Assembly: GCF_904849725.1 (NCBI RefSeq)
Contig: NC_058522.1
Coordinates: 460,104,844 to 460,168,843, forward strand
Direction of reading: 5' to 3'
DNA length: 64,000 bases
Source: Hordeum vulgare subsp. vulgare
Taxonomy: Eukaryota; Streptophyta; Magnoliopsida; Poales; Poaceae
Program-made: the position numbers and the translations under genes
Notes under the pieces: model-generated
What the model was told of the DNA's origin: nothing
Seen by the model: only the letters and a program-made list of their open reading frames with translations
Database searches by the model: none
Part shown: piece by piece, positions 11,375-22,083 of the stretch
Layout: every line of letters begins with the position of its first letter
How positions within the stretch are numbered: the stretch's first letter is position 1

Positions 11375-11383
11375 GTTTTCGCA

Positions 11384-11975
11384 TGCCAAATACGGCGGTG
11401 TCCGGGCTCCCCAGAACTCCCAAAAGAAGGAAGAGATAGGCGCGCCACAATGGCGGGCAACAAAAATCCCGAGATTTGTGAAGGAGCATCTGTCCCTGTG
11501 TGGTGGCGCGGAGAGGCGTGAGCGGGTTTGGGGCCGCACGGGGCCGTGCCGCTACGTCCTGGCCTGGATGCCGTGGCTAGCAGCTAGCTCCGGCTCCCGG
11601 ACGAGAACGACGCGCGCCGTGCTCCGGTGATCACAGTCATTTTCGTCTCCTCGGTGCGCTGTGTGTGTTCGCTCGATTAGCAGGATGAAACGTGGGGATC
11701 GCAGGACAAATCTTCTTATCCTCTTTTCTGCTTACGGGGTCCAAAGATTTTAGCTCGCGTTCCGCACCACGTAGGAGGCATCGCGTCGCTCTTGGTTGGA
11801 GCTGCCGCTCGCGATGACGACTCGGAGTCGCCATCCGAGGGGATCCGTCCGACGAGGATGCCGCACGCGCGAGGATCGACCCTTGTGTGTGTGTCTCGTC
11901 CGTATAGCCCAAGCATCGCTGTGGCGCGTCCTGTCTTGTGGGGGTGCGTGAATATCCAGGTCACTACCCTCCGCG
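11384..11975. other. CG-rich unassigned segment
   Basis: CpG-rich sequence with no frame long enough to trust. It could be an old gene-proximal segment or a captured fragment. No splice pattern or domain supports a gene call. Confidence 0.35.
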
Positions 11976-12355
11976 GACGTACCCAATTAGTGACGGACCC
12001 GAACGTGTTCCGCGCAACCACACTTTTCATTTTTCTTCTTTATATATGTCCGATTACTTGTACATGATTGATGAAGAGGTAAAAAGAGATAGAAAAAATG
12101 AATAAAAAAATGGTCCAAGGTGCGGTTGCGTCCTACGTGACGGACTGATCCGACGCGTCCGGACGTGTCCGCAAGCTCTCATATCCTTCCCATATTTCAG
12201 ATGGATATGAGGGTTTGTGGACAACATTGACGTATAGAAATGATATGGAGAGTCCAATTAAATCATTTTTTTCTCTCTTCTGTCCACTCATTAACCGGAC
12301 GCGTTTGCATGCAGACATACCAGAGATCATTTGAGAAGTCCGGCTGTAGATACTC
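11976..12355. mobile_element. Harbinger-type MITE copy, left end lost
   Basis: Similar to the element split at 27909-28197/32987-33127. Shared blocks are the (A/G)CG(C/T)ACCCA(A/G)TTAGTGA region, TATGTCC near 12045, CGACGCGTCCG near 12152, CATATCCTTCC(C/T)ATATTT at 12180, and the right end GTCCGGCTGTAGATACTC. TTA follows at 12356-12358. The expected left terminus GAGCATNTACA is not visible, so the left end is deleted or too diverged. Confidence 0.6.
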
Positions 12356-12358
12356 TTA

Positions 12359-12939
12359 CATAGAAGTTAAATCGAGAAAGGCGACTGAATTTGGCAAGAG
12401 ATCATGCGCCGGCTTGACAGGCTTACGCGTGAGGTGTTTTTTTTATGAACGGGTGCTTGCAGTACGACGTTTTAGGTCACTTACAATGTGTTTGGTTGGG
12501 GTAATTGAAGTTAGGAAATGAGAATTTAAGGGGTATGAGATTTTAAGTCTACTGTTTAGTTAGAGGGATTGAAAATTCATAAGGAAACAATCATGGGACT
12601 TGATATTTCATTTCCTATCATTTTATTAATAGAGGAAGGCGTGTGAGTTGGAAGGAAATTTTGTTAATGGGTCAATTTTGATCCTTCATTATGACTTGTG
12701 TTAACTTTTCTTATCTATTCCATCGTCAATTGCCACAAACTAAACAAGTGAATGTAGTTTTTTCTAAAATTCTCTCACATAATTCCTATCATGCGTCAAA
12801 CAAGGAATTGAGAATAAAACGATTCATCCTATGTTCAATCTCAATACAACTCTAAACTCTTATGTCCAGGAAGTGTGGACGGTTTTAATCAGGTCTTCTT
12901 TCCTGAGATGAAGAAATCAAAATTTTATGGAGCCCCCCT
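12359..12939. other. Unassigned AT-rich stretch, possibly a MITE remnant
   Basis: GTGTTTGGTTGG at about 12489 and the inverted-like CGTCAAACAAGG near 12795 resemble the ends of GTTTGG-type grass MITEs. The pairing is weak and I found no TSD. No coding signal. Confidence 0.3.
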
Positions 12940-12945
12940 CTGTGA

Positions 12946-13940
12946 CGCCAACATGTATCAAAAGGATCTTGATCGTGCATTCTTCGATAACGTGTGGAAT
13001 CACAGGCTTTCAAAAACGTCCCTCGCTTCGCTCCCCCGCACCACTCCCGATCACGTCCCGCTCCTTGTCTCTGTGTCCACCAAAAATCCGCCCCATCCGC
13101 TTTTTCTTTGAGAATGCGTGGCTTCTTGACCCTGCTTTCCTTCCCACCACTCTCCCATCTTGCGCTGGTTCGGTCCGTTGCACGGGCACTACTGGGGTTC
13201 TCGTCGCTCGCAAGAAAGCTTTCAGGTTTGCGTCCAAGGTTTGAAAAAAGTAACACGTGTCCATCTCTTCTTTCAATAATTACCGCAGGTTCCTGATTGA
13301 TCTGTTTGATTTCTACGAAGAATATCGTGCTTTATCCACACATGAGGCGGTCCTTCGCCGCGATGCAAGGCATGCCCTGGCTGCCTCCATCCGGAGGCAA
13401 TGCATGCACCAGCGGCAGCGCGGCAAGTACAGGGTTTTGTGTGACGGCGACGAGAACACACACTTCTTCCATGCCCCCGCCTCGCATCGATGTCGACGGA
13501 ACACCATGAGCACGGTGGAAGTCGAAGGGGTGCATGTGCTGGACCATACAGGGAAGGCCGTGGCACTGCTGGTCTACTACTCCCAGCTATTGGGCCGATC
13601 CAGCCGGCCCGTCTGGCGCTTCGACGTGGCAATGATGTATGCCAACGCCAGTCATGTGGATGGGGCACCATTGGTGGCACTCTTCGAGTGGGACGAAATC
13701 AAAGCGTACGTTGACGCGTTCGACCACACCAGTGCGCGAGGTCCCGATGGGATCGGGACTGCCTTATACCAGGCTGTCTGGGAGGTGGTTTCACACGATC
13801 TCGAGCACCTTTTCAACGAGTTACATGACGGTGCCCCGCAGCTCAATGGGATAGATCGAGTGTTCATCGCGCTGCTCTCCAAAGGGGCCGACGTTCCATT
13901 GCCCGTTGCCTTCCTCCTCATCTCTCTATAAAATGGCTAT
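12946..13940 (+). pseudogene. LINE ORF2 part 1: endonuclease end and RT start
   Basis: The first frame carries the end of an apurinic-type endonuclease: DLDRAFFDNVWN, then SLPRTTPDHVPLLVSV, with the PDH in place of the usual SDH. A frameshift near 13080 moves the reading to ENAWLLDPAFLPTTLP. From 13257 the frame is the ORF2 linker and RT start: GDENTHFFHAPASHRCRRN (the family's GDxNTxFFH block), DHTSARGPDGIG (PDG block) and NGIDRVFIALLSK. The next RT block resumes only after the solo LTR at 13987-15378. No ATG here is a true start, because the protein continues from upstream frames. Confidence 0.82.
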
Positions 13941-13986
13941 GTCAAGATCATGTGCATGCGGCTCACCACCCATCCTGCAATGACAG

Positions 13987-15378
13987 TGTTGGAGATATGC
14001 CCTAGAGGCAATCATGTATGATGATATTTCCTATGTGTTTATGAATAAAGATGGTCCTTGGACATTGTCAATGATGTGTATCAACAAGTATCTGACTTGT
14101 TTGTGAGACTATGTATTGTATGATGACTGTCCTGAATGGTCCCTAATTGAAAGGGTTGTGTGGAGGCATAATAATTCGGATTAGCATATGACACGGTAGA
14201 TGGTTCGGTCTCACTAACCATATAGCATTGGATGCTAGCCGAATAATATGGACTCAGAAAGATCTGGTCAGATTAGAAGAAGTCGGATCCGAGTCGAGAT
14301 ATGGTCTGAGTTGGACAGACCCAACTATGAAACGCAACAATAGGTCATCTGTGAGTCTGTAGTACAATATACGTTCTATGTCCTAAGACCTGAGCTGGCA
14401 CATGTACTCGGGATGGTGACATACTTGCTTTGGGCCGACCAAACACTACTCCATGATTGGGTAGTTACAAAGGTATGTTTCGTACTTGTCCAAACCCATG
14501 TTGTGAGACATGGTCGAGCAAGATGGGATTTGCCCCTCTGGTCAGGAGAGATATACTATGGGCCCCTCGGGTGATCTGACCTAGATAAGCATGACCACGT
14601 GATGAGGATTATGAGATAATCCGAATGTTGGTCGGATTCACCGGAACGAGAAAGTGGTCGTGCTGCTACAAGGATGACCATGTCGCCTTGAGCACGACAA
14701 CATATACCGTGTGGCAAAGGGAACAAAACTATGAAGTAGAGGTTCGTCTTACCAGCATCATCAGGCACTTGGAGTTGACACGCTTTGCTAGAGGCCGCTA
14801 CCAACTAGACGAGTCGGATGTGATGTGACTCGCAACCAAGTGAACGAGAACCTAAGGGGTTGCACGCTTAAGGTAAGGAACTACTTGTGGGCTTTAGGAT
14901 CCATGCGAGGCCCAAGAGTTGAGCCCGCGTTGGATGCCTATAAATAGTGGAGGTGTGTCACACTTATTAAGTTGATCGCTTCGGCACCGCCATTAGGGAT
15001 TTGCATGTGTTGCAACTAGCCACCTCTATTCGCCGCCGACGACTACGTGATCCGGACCTAGCAGTCCGACGCATGGTGTTCCTCTTGCATGCATGGATAC
15101 CGTTACAGGTGGTGCACTTGCACTGCTCCGGCGAACCTGTACGTGTGATCCGGCGAGCGGCTGTGCGAGGGAGAGGATTTGGTGACCGACTGTTCGACGG
15201 AGATCGGACGAGGAAGAGACACACCACGCGAACGCCCTACACCAACTCTACTTCCGCTGCGCGGCACTACGTGTCTAGTGGTAACGATCTATGATCCATC
15301 TCCGTAGGATGTTCTTGGATGTTCTGTGTATAGGAAAATTTTAATTCGCATGCCATGCACCTACAGTAGAACCCAACA
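13987..15378 (+). mobile_element. Copia-like solo LTR inserted in the LINE
   Basis: Begins TGTTGGAGATATGCCCTAG and ends GTAGAACCCAACA, giving TG...CA ends with a short TGTTGG/CCAACA inverted repeat, 1392 bp. LINE reverse transcriptase sequence lies directly on both sides, so it is an insertion. The flanking pentamers GACAG and AAAAG agree at only 3 of 5 positions, so the TSD has decayed. The start resembles Angela/BARE LTRs but the body differs, so it is a distinct copia family that I cannot name. No internal domain remains. Confidence 0.85.
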
Positions 15379-15888
15379 AAAAGATCGCCCACTTCACCGA
15401 CGAGGATCAATTTGGCTTTGTTCGACGGAAGAGTAACTCTGAGAATTTCGTATATGCCCTCAAGCTGATCCAATCCTGCCACCAACGAGGTGCCCCCATG
15501 GTGGTGTTGAATCTTGACTTCGCCAAAGCCTTCGACTCCATCAACTGGACGAGTCTGCGTACGATCATGGAGGCGCGGGGGTTCCAGAGGACCACCTCTT
15601 TTGCTCCTCTCGCTTGATCATCCTTCTTAATGGTTGTCGGGCAGGTGGTTCTGGGTCAAGTGTGGCCTCTAGCAAGGGGACCCGATCTCCCCCTACCTGT
15701 TCTTGATCATCGCCGAAGACCTTGAGTAGCTCATTCGTCAGGACAGTGTGTTGTGTCACCCTCTTCTCCCCGAGGAACCGACGGTGGTGCTACAGTATGT
15801 CGACGTCACCTTAATCATCATGCAGGCGTGTGTGGCTGGTGCGGCTCGGCTTCACCGAATCCTAGACCAGTTCACGGAAGCCACGAGG
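15379..15888 (+). pseudogene. LINE ORF2 part 2: RT palm
   Basis: Resumes the RT after the solo LTR. DQFGFVRRKSNSENFVYALK precedes the palm motif LNLDFAKAFDSINW, which holds the first catalytic aspartate. A frameshift and stops (for example TAG at 15726-15728) follow. The catalytic-box region then appears as LQYVDVTLI near 15790, where active LINEs have (F/Y)ADD; the VDV reading loses the second aspartate. The segment ends at the exact insertion point of the Angela solo LTR, whose TSD is CGAGG. Confidence 0.85.
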
Positions 15889-17716
15889 TGTTGGAATTAT
15901 GCCCTAGAGGCAATAATAAATATAGTTATTATTATAATTCCTGTATCAAGATAATAGTTTATTATCCATGCTATAATTGTATTGAATGAAGACTCATTTA
16001 CATGTGTGGATACATAGACAAAACACTGTCCCTAGCATGCCTCTAGTTGGCTAGCCAGTTGGTCAATGATAGTCAGTGTCTTCTGATTATGAACAAGGTG
16101 TTGTTGCTTGATAACTGGATCACGTCATTGGGAGAATCACGTGATGGACTAGACCCAAACTAATAGACGTAGCATGTTGATCGTGTCATTTTGTTGCTAC
16201 AGTTTTCTGCGTGTCAAGTATTTATTCCTATGACCATGAGATCATATAACTCACTGACACCGGAGGAATGCTTTGTGTGTATCAAACGTCGCAACGTAAC
16301 TGGGTGACTATAAAGATGCTCTACAGGTATCTCCGAAGGTGTTAGTTGAGTTAGTATGGATCAAGACTGGGATTTGTCACTCCGTGTGAACGGAGAGGTA
16401 TCTCGGGGCCCACTCGGTAATACAACATCACACACAAGCCTTGCAAGCAATGTGACTTAGTGTAAGTTGCGGGATCTTGTATTACGGAACGAGTAAAGAG
16501 ACTTGCCGGTAAACGAGATTGAAATAGGTATGCGGATACTGATGATCGAATCTCGGGCAAGTAACATACCGAAGGACAAAGGGAATGACATACGGGATTA
16601 TACGAATCCTTGGCACTAAGGTTCAAACGATAAGATCTTCGTAGAATATGTAGGATCCAATATGGGCATCCAGGTCCCGCTATTGGATATTGACCGACGA
16701 GCCTCTCGGGTCATGTCTACATAGTTCTCGAACCCGCACGGTCTGCACACTTAAGGTTCGACGTTGTTTTATGCGTATTTGAGTTATATGGTTGGTTACC
16801 GAATGTTGTTCGGAGTCCCGGATGAGATCACGGACGTCACGAGGGTTTCCGGAATGGTCCGGAAACGAAGATTGATATATAGGATGACCTCATTTGATTA
16901 CCGGAAGGTTTTCGGAGTTACCGGGAATGTACCGGGAATGACGAATGGGTTCCGGGAGTTCACCGGGGGGGGGGGGGAACCCACCCCGGGGAAGCCCATA
17001 GGCCTTTGGGGAGACACACCAGCCCTTAGTGGGCTGGTGGGACAGCCCACAAGTGCCCTATGCGCCAAGGAGAAGAAAATCAAGAGAGAAAAAAAAAGGA
17101 GGAGGTGGGAAGGAAGGGGGACTCCCTCCCACCAAACCTAGTCCAACTCGGTTTGGGGGGGGGGGGGAGAGTCCTCCCCCTTGGACTCGGCCGACCCCCT
17201 TGGGGCTCCTTGAGCCCCAAGGCAAGGCCCCCTCCCTCCCACCTATATATACGGAGGTTTTAGGGCTGATTTGAGACGACTTTTCCACGGTAGCCCGACC
17301 ACATACCTCCACGGTTTTTCCTGTAGATCGCGTTTCTGCGGAGCTCGGGCGGAGCCCTGCTGAGACAAGGTCATCACCAACCTCCGGAGCACCGTCACGC
17401 TGCCGGAGAACTCTTCTACCTCTCCGTCTCTCTTGCTGGATCAAGAAGGCCGAGATCATCGTCGAGCTGTACGTGTGCTGAACGCGGAGGTGCCGTCCGT
17501 TCGGTACTAGATCGTGGGACTGATCGCGGGATTGTTCGCGGGGCGGATCGAGGGACGTGAGGACGTTCCACTACATCAACCGCGTTCTCTAACGCTTCTG
17601 CTGTACGGTCTACAAGGGTATGTAGATCACTCATCCCCTCTCGTAGATGGACATCACCATGATAGGTCTTCGTGCGCGTAGGAAATTTTTTGTTTCCCAT
17701 GCGACGTTCCCCGACA
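15889..17716 (+). mobile_element. Angela-type copia solo LTR with perfect TSD
   Basis: Begins TGTTGGAATTATGCCCTAG and ends GCGACGTTCCCCGACA, 1828 bp. CGAGG flanks it exactly at 15884-15888 and 17717-17721. LINE RT sequence is continuous across the site once the LTR and one TSD copy are removed. It matches the minus-strand LTR at 58830-60588 throughout. No gag or pol is present, so unequal recombination between two LTRs probably removed the interior. G tracts at about 16967-16977 and 17154-17167 are simple-repeat expansions. Confidence 0.96.
17244..17251 (+). promoter_or_regulatory. LTR TATA box
   Basis: TATATATA in the context CCACCTATATATACGGAGG inside the Angela-type solo LTR, at the expected promoter position about 470 bp before the LTR end. 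A solo LTR can keep promoter activity. The equivalent site in the minus-strand LTR is at 59295-59302. Confidence 0.6.
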
Positions 17717-18399
17717 CGAGGCTGGTGATCAACTTCACCAAAAGCACTTTGGTCCCCGGGCACGTCGAGTTTTGGGGTCTGGGAGTAGGTCGTGGGTGAG
17801 CTGGGGAGTGCTTTAGGTGTATGCCCCGAGACATACCTTGGGCTCCATTTGTCGTGGGAGAAGTTGCGGTTTGCGGACTTCTTACCCATGATTTCCAAGG
17901 TGGACAAGTACCTTGCCACATGGGTTGTGTGCCTTTTATCACCGGCAGGTCACCTCGTGCTCTTCAACGTCGTCCTCGACGCCCTACCCACCTACGACAT
18001 GGCTACTCTATTCCTTCCACTCGATGTCATCCCAGACTTGGATAGCCTCCGCCGCTCCTTCCTGTGGAACGTGGTGGAGCGTGCCTCGGGCGTGTAGGGT
18101 GTGGTGGTATGGGAGCGTGTGTGTCAGGCCAAGTCTCAGGTTGATCTTGGAGCGAGAGACCTCGCCACCCAAAACAAATGTCTTCTACTGAAGATGATTC
18201 ATCACCTGCATGCAACGCCTCCATCGAATTGGGCGGCCTGGGTTTTGGATGGCGCTGGCGTCCACTTCCTCCTGATCCGCGACAAGCGGTCTCCCGGGGA
18301 GCACCAGCGCTTGTTGGAGAAGCTGCTTCCACTCTACCGACCGCTCTCCATTGTGGACGTCGGGGACGGGCGGGCATGTTCTTTGTGGTGGGATAGTTG
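17717..18399 (+). pseudogene. LINE ORF2 part 3: RT thumb and following region
   Basis: Continues directly after the Angela solo LTR with RLVINFTKSTLVPG, then LGLHLSWEKLRFADF, KVDKYLATW, AGHLVLFNVVLDALPTYDM and SLRRSFLW, in family order. A TAG near 18096 breaks the frame before QNKCLLLKMIHHLHA and ends at SLWWDSW. The sequence is then cut by the Mutator-like element and resumes at 20627. Confidence 0.85.
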
Positions 18400-18690
18400 G
18401 CAAAATGGACAAATATGACCCCTGGACTGAAAGAACTTGCAAATTAGACCGTCTTTGATTTTTTTGGCCCAGCTAACCCTTTTGTGTGGCGCCCGACGCG
18501 TAGGCGCCACACTACACTGTGTGACGCCTAAGCCGTCGGCGCAACACACCCTTCCACGCTGGCGCTGCAGACCCCACCCCCCGGCAGTGTGACGCCTAAG
18601 GCTCAGGCGTTGCACATGCGGCAGTGTGGCGCCGAGCGCTTAGGCGCCACACCTCCAGTTATCCAGCCACGGGCCGCCCCCTCCCCCACC
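18400..18690 (+). repeat. MULE left terminal inverted repeat
   Basis: Pairs with 20325-20614. It contains several short internal palindromes built on GTGTGGCGCC...GGCGCCACAC, so each arm can also fold on itself. Confidence 0.8.
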
Positions 18691-19143
18691 CCCTCGTCAT
18701 TCACCCCCATTACCGCAGAGAGTTCTCAGTTCGAGGTCAAGTCGCCCCTTCCTCAAATCCCTCTCCAAATCAACATATTTGAAGGTTTGGTCCGGACATT
18801 TCGTCTCCAATCCCTTCCATAAGGTAATCCCCCCCCGATCCCCTTCTTCTCATCCCAAAAATAATCTCATTTGGTCACTTTTTTGCAAATGTGAGGAACC
18901 CCTAGTTCTTCATGAAAGTTGGGATGTATATGATATTGTTGCATTTGTTTGTATGTTAGGATAAGGGGTATGATGGGGTTAGGATTAGGGTTGTTTGGAT
19001 GTTTGGATTACGGTTATGTTAGGGTTAGGGGTAAGATGTGGTTAGGATTATGGTTGTTTGGATGTTAGGTATAGGTTTTATTTTTATTAAGCAGATTTTG
19101 TAGTATTTGGATGATTGCTTATAGAAAATATTGTATGTTGTGT

Positions 19144-19683
19144 TGTTTAGGGGTGGGAAGAATATGTGTTTATGTTCATCACGTGGACAAGGATGCCTTT
19201 TTAAAAGGCAATATTCATCCGGACCCGGATGAGCTTGACATGGTGTACGATTGTTGTCCTAGCTATGCTGAATTGTTGGAACAAGTCCGAAAGAATTTGA
19301 ATTGGATGGACCCAAGTGATGTTGTCGAGTTTGATGGTAGGCGTAATGTGGCATTCGGAATGCACATTCGTTGAAAGACCATGCGTGTCAACTCCGAGCA
19401 ATGGCTTGCATACAAGGATACAGTGGCCGAATCACTAGATAAGGCTCTAGAGTTATTTGCCATAAAACATAATGATCCTAACTTGCACTTGGATTTGAAC
19501 GGGGTTGCCTCTCCGATTGTTGAAGCTAGTCCTCCACGCATCAACGAAGAGGCCAACACTAAACCTATTTTGACACAACAATCGAGGACCCAAAATTCGA
19601 AGATCCAACATGAACCATTGCTAGAGGAGAATGATGAGCATGATGATGATGAGAATGATGATACTACTCATATAGGAATATGA
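19144..19683 (+). pseudogene. MuDR-type transposase N-terminal fragment
   Basis: Two frames in the same register, 19144-19371 and 19375-19683, are separated only by a TGA at 19372-19374. I recognise the sequence as the N-terminal, PB1-like region found ahead of the transposase core in Triticeae MULEs: DPDELDMVYDCCPSYAELLE, VRKNLNWMDPSDVVEF, then MRVNSEQWLAYKDTVAESLD, and an Asp/Glu-rich tail (NDEHDDDENDDTTHIGI). Family proteins have a Trp where this copy has the stop. The MULE catalytic domain and zinc knuckle that should follow are absent; the frame runs into an AT-rich array. It cannot make a working transposase. The assignment rests on recognition of the family. Confidence 0.7.
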
Positions 19684-20060
19684 ATCTACCCATCTTCCTA
19701 TAGAAATAGGAATAGTCATCTACTCATATAGGAATATGAATCTACTCATATAGGAATATGAATAGTCATCTACTCATATAGGAATATGAATCTATATATT
19801 CATCTACTCATATAGGAATATGAATCTACTCATCTACATATAGGAATATGAATAGTCATCTATTCATCCTACTCATATATGAATAGTCATCTACTCATCT
19901 ACATATAGGAATAGTAATCTACTCATCCACTCTTCTACATATTACAAAAAAAATACTCATAGGAATCTACTCATCTTCAAAAAAATAGTCATGTACTCAT
20001 GTACTCATAAAACCCACACCATCTACTCATAGGAATAGTCATATACCAAATATACTCATT
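19665..20060 (+). repeat. Degenerate tandem array, CTCATATAGGAATATGAAT-like unit
   Basis: Units such as ACTCATATAGGAATATGAAT and ATAGTCATCTACTCAT recur about every 20-40 bp. The array begins inside the last codons of the transposase fragment, so it seems to have replaced the missing part of the gene. No coding value. Confidence 0.8.
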
Positions 20061-20324
20061 TACTCAGCTAGGATTCATAAAATACCACTCACTCCTCATA
20101 TATATTTCAAATCCAATCAAAACATGGCTCTCATCCAAACTAGTACAAATCTGAAAAATTTGCAATATTATTTGGATAGAAAGATGGGAAACGGAAGAGA
20201 TTACCTCCTAGACCAATTTGGGGGATAAATCCATGGAAGGAATCAACAGATCTGAAGGATTTGCAATAGGGGATTGAGAGGAGGGGATGAAGCAACCGCC
20301 GCCACGCTCTGTTGGGGAAAAACA

Positions 20325-20614
20325 AATGGGGAGGTGGCCACCCGTGGCTGGATAACTGAAGGTATGGCGCTTAAGGGGTCAGCGCCATAATGCCAAATGT
20401 GCAACGCCCGAGCCTTAGGCGTCACACTGCCGAGGGGTGGGGCATGCAGCGCCAGCATGGACGGATGTGTGGCGCCGATGACTTAGGCGTCACACAGTGT
20501 AGTGTAGCGCCTACGCGTCGGGCGCCACACAAAAGGGTCAGCTGGGCGATTTTTTTTTAAGACGGTCCAGTTTGCAAGTTCTTTCAGTCTAGAGGTCATA
20601 TTTGTCCACTTTAC
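20325..20614 (-). repeat. MULE right terminal inverted repeat
   Basis: Reverse complement of 18400-18690 with scattered substitutions. It ends GTCCACTTTAC at the LINE junction. Confidence 0.8.
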
Positions 20615-20626
20615 GAGACAATTAGC

Positions 20627-21400
20627 TCCCCCGTGGGGCTCTGGCCACGGTGTTCTCTTCCCTTTTCTTGCATACAACGGATGTGGATCCGACGATGTGG
20701 CAAGTGCGAGGTCGTGGCATGGATGTCTTCCTGGTTCCCCGTCTCGTGAGGGTGGGCGAGCGCGAGCTCGCTGCCGTTTCAGGACCCTGGGGAGCATTGT
20801 CTGTGAGCGGCGACACTGATGTACGACATTTTGCTTCATGTCTCGTCCCCTCGGGGCACCCTATCCTCCAGCTCGTCTTACAAGCTGTTACGGTCCGGTG
20901 GGGTGGCGGCTAGCTATGACGCCGTGACCTGGGAGTCACGACCCCCCCTCTCATGTGAAGTTCTTTTGCTGGATCCTAGTTTAACATCACATACACACAC
21001 GCGACATCCTCGCTCGAAAAAGTATTGTTACTGAGCAGGACGCGAGATGTCTGTTGTGCTTGGTGCCGCTGGAAACAACTGATCATAAGCTCTTCGCATT
21101 CCCGTTTGTCGTCAACTTCTCGCGGGGGGTGAGAATGCATGTGCTTGGCATCACCCCCGGTGACCTGGCGGATCTAGCTTCGACCGCGGCCTCTGTCGTC
21201 GAATCGGAAGTGGAGTTTGTACTATTGTGTTGTTGGCAACTCTGGAAACACCGGAACGCGGTCATTTTACAATGACACCAACCATCCAGCTCATGGTGTG
21301 CGATTGTTGCTAGGAGCACGTGGTGCTATGACGCGGGCGGCTTTTGGTTGCTCGACCCTCACATGTTGTCTCCTCGCTAGATGCTCTCTCCTACTAGTCC
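20627..21400 (+). pseudogene. LINE ORF2 part 4: zf-RVT region
   Basis: After the Mutator-like element the LINE continues with SSLFLHTTDVDPTMWQV and VPRLVRVGERELAAVSG. A frame change follows to the zinc-binding block CLLCLVPLETTDH (Cys-x2-Cys...His) at about 21047 and the CCWQLWKHRNAVI block near 21225. The 3' untranslated tail ends at the A tract at 21515. Frame breaks confirm decay. Confidence 0.8.
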
Positions 21401-21520
21401 CCCCTTCCCCCAATCTCACTCCCGTGCAACGAGATGTGCGTCCGTAACTATCTTGGAATCTAGCCCGCTTTGATCAATGTATTCAGGTGTGGGAACCACC
21501 CCCTCCCCAAACTCAAAAAA

Positions 21521-22083
21521 GAATTATTTGTTGTGTTTTCTCTTTGTTTCTTACCCAATACTATACAAGACCGGTTTCTGATGTATTTTGGTTTGAACAT
21601 TTAAAAAATATACATTGAACATTTTGTAACATACGTTAAACATTTTATTAATATATGACGCACATTTTCATAATACATGATTAACTTATTAGTATTATGT
21701 GATGACTTTTTTAATATATGATGATTTTGTTTTTGAAAAAATGAGTATAAACATTGAATAATTTTCGATAACGCATTGCACATTTTTTAATATATGTTGA
21801 ACAACTTTCAAATATACATCAAACATTTGGGTAATATATGTTGAATAAATTTAAGAAACACAGTGAACATTTTTTATTATCTGCTTTTGTTCAATATGCT
21901 ATGAACATTTTTATGATGCATGAAGCAGTTTTATAGTATACCATGAACATTTTTTTAATATACGATGAATATTTTTTAAACCGCAATGAAACCTTTATAT
22001 TACACGGAAAAATAAAAAATAAAGAAAATAAAAACTAAAAAGCAAACAAAAATTAGAAGCAGAAGAAGAAAAGAATATTTTTA
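21521..22083. repeat. AT-rich degenerate array of GAACATTTTTTAATATATGATG-like units
   Basis: AACATTTT alternates with ATATATGAT/ATACATTGA segments at roughly 20-40-bp spacing from about 21597. No gene. The array stops at the candidate Helitron start and similar sequence resumes beyond its end, as expected if the Helitron inserted into it. Confidence 0.6.

Larger units (their letters stand above)
18400..20614 (+). mobile_element. Mutator-like element (MULE) with about 290-bp TIRs
   Basis: The left end GCAAAATGGACAAATATGAC is inverted at the right end as GTCATATTTGTCCACTTTAC. The arms pair for about 290 bp (18400-18690 with 20325-20614), including GCGCCCGACGCGTAGGCGCC and AGTTATCCAGCCACGGG. 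The interior carries a fragment of a MuDR-type transposase N-terminus and an AT-rich tandem array; the catalytic part is missing. It interrupts LINE ORF2. No clean 9-bp TSD remains; the best candidate, GATAGTTGG versus GACAATTAG (6 of 9, all differences transitions), is weak. Confidence 0.82.
12940..21520 (+). mobile_element. Decayed LINE split into four pieces by three later elements
   Basis: LINE ORF2 segments follow each other in the right order on the plus strand: endonuclease C-terminus, RT fingers and palm, RT thumb, and zf-RVT with the 3' tail. They are separated by solo LTRs at 13987-15378 and 15889-17716 and a Mutator-like element at 18400-20614. Without the insertions about 3.1 kb of LINE remains, with many frameshifts and stops. 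The 3' end is placed at an A6 tract (21515-21520) after CCTCCCCAAACTC. The 5' end is truncated inside the endonuclease. I could not identify its TSD. Confidence 0.85.

Noticed and set aside
18391..20625. A 9-bp TSD for the MULE
   Set aside because: Best pairing GATAGTTGG/GACAATTAG matches only 6 of 9 and needs an offset from the TIR ends, so I do not claim it.
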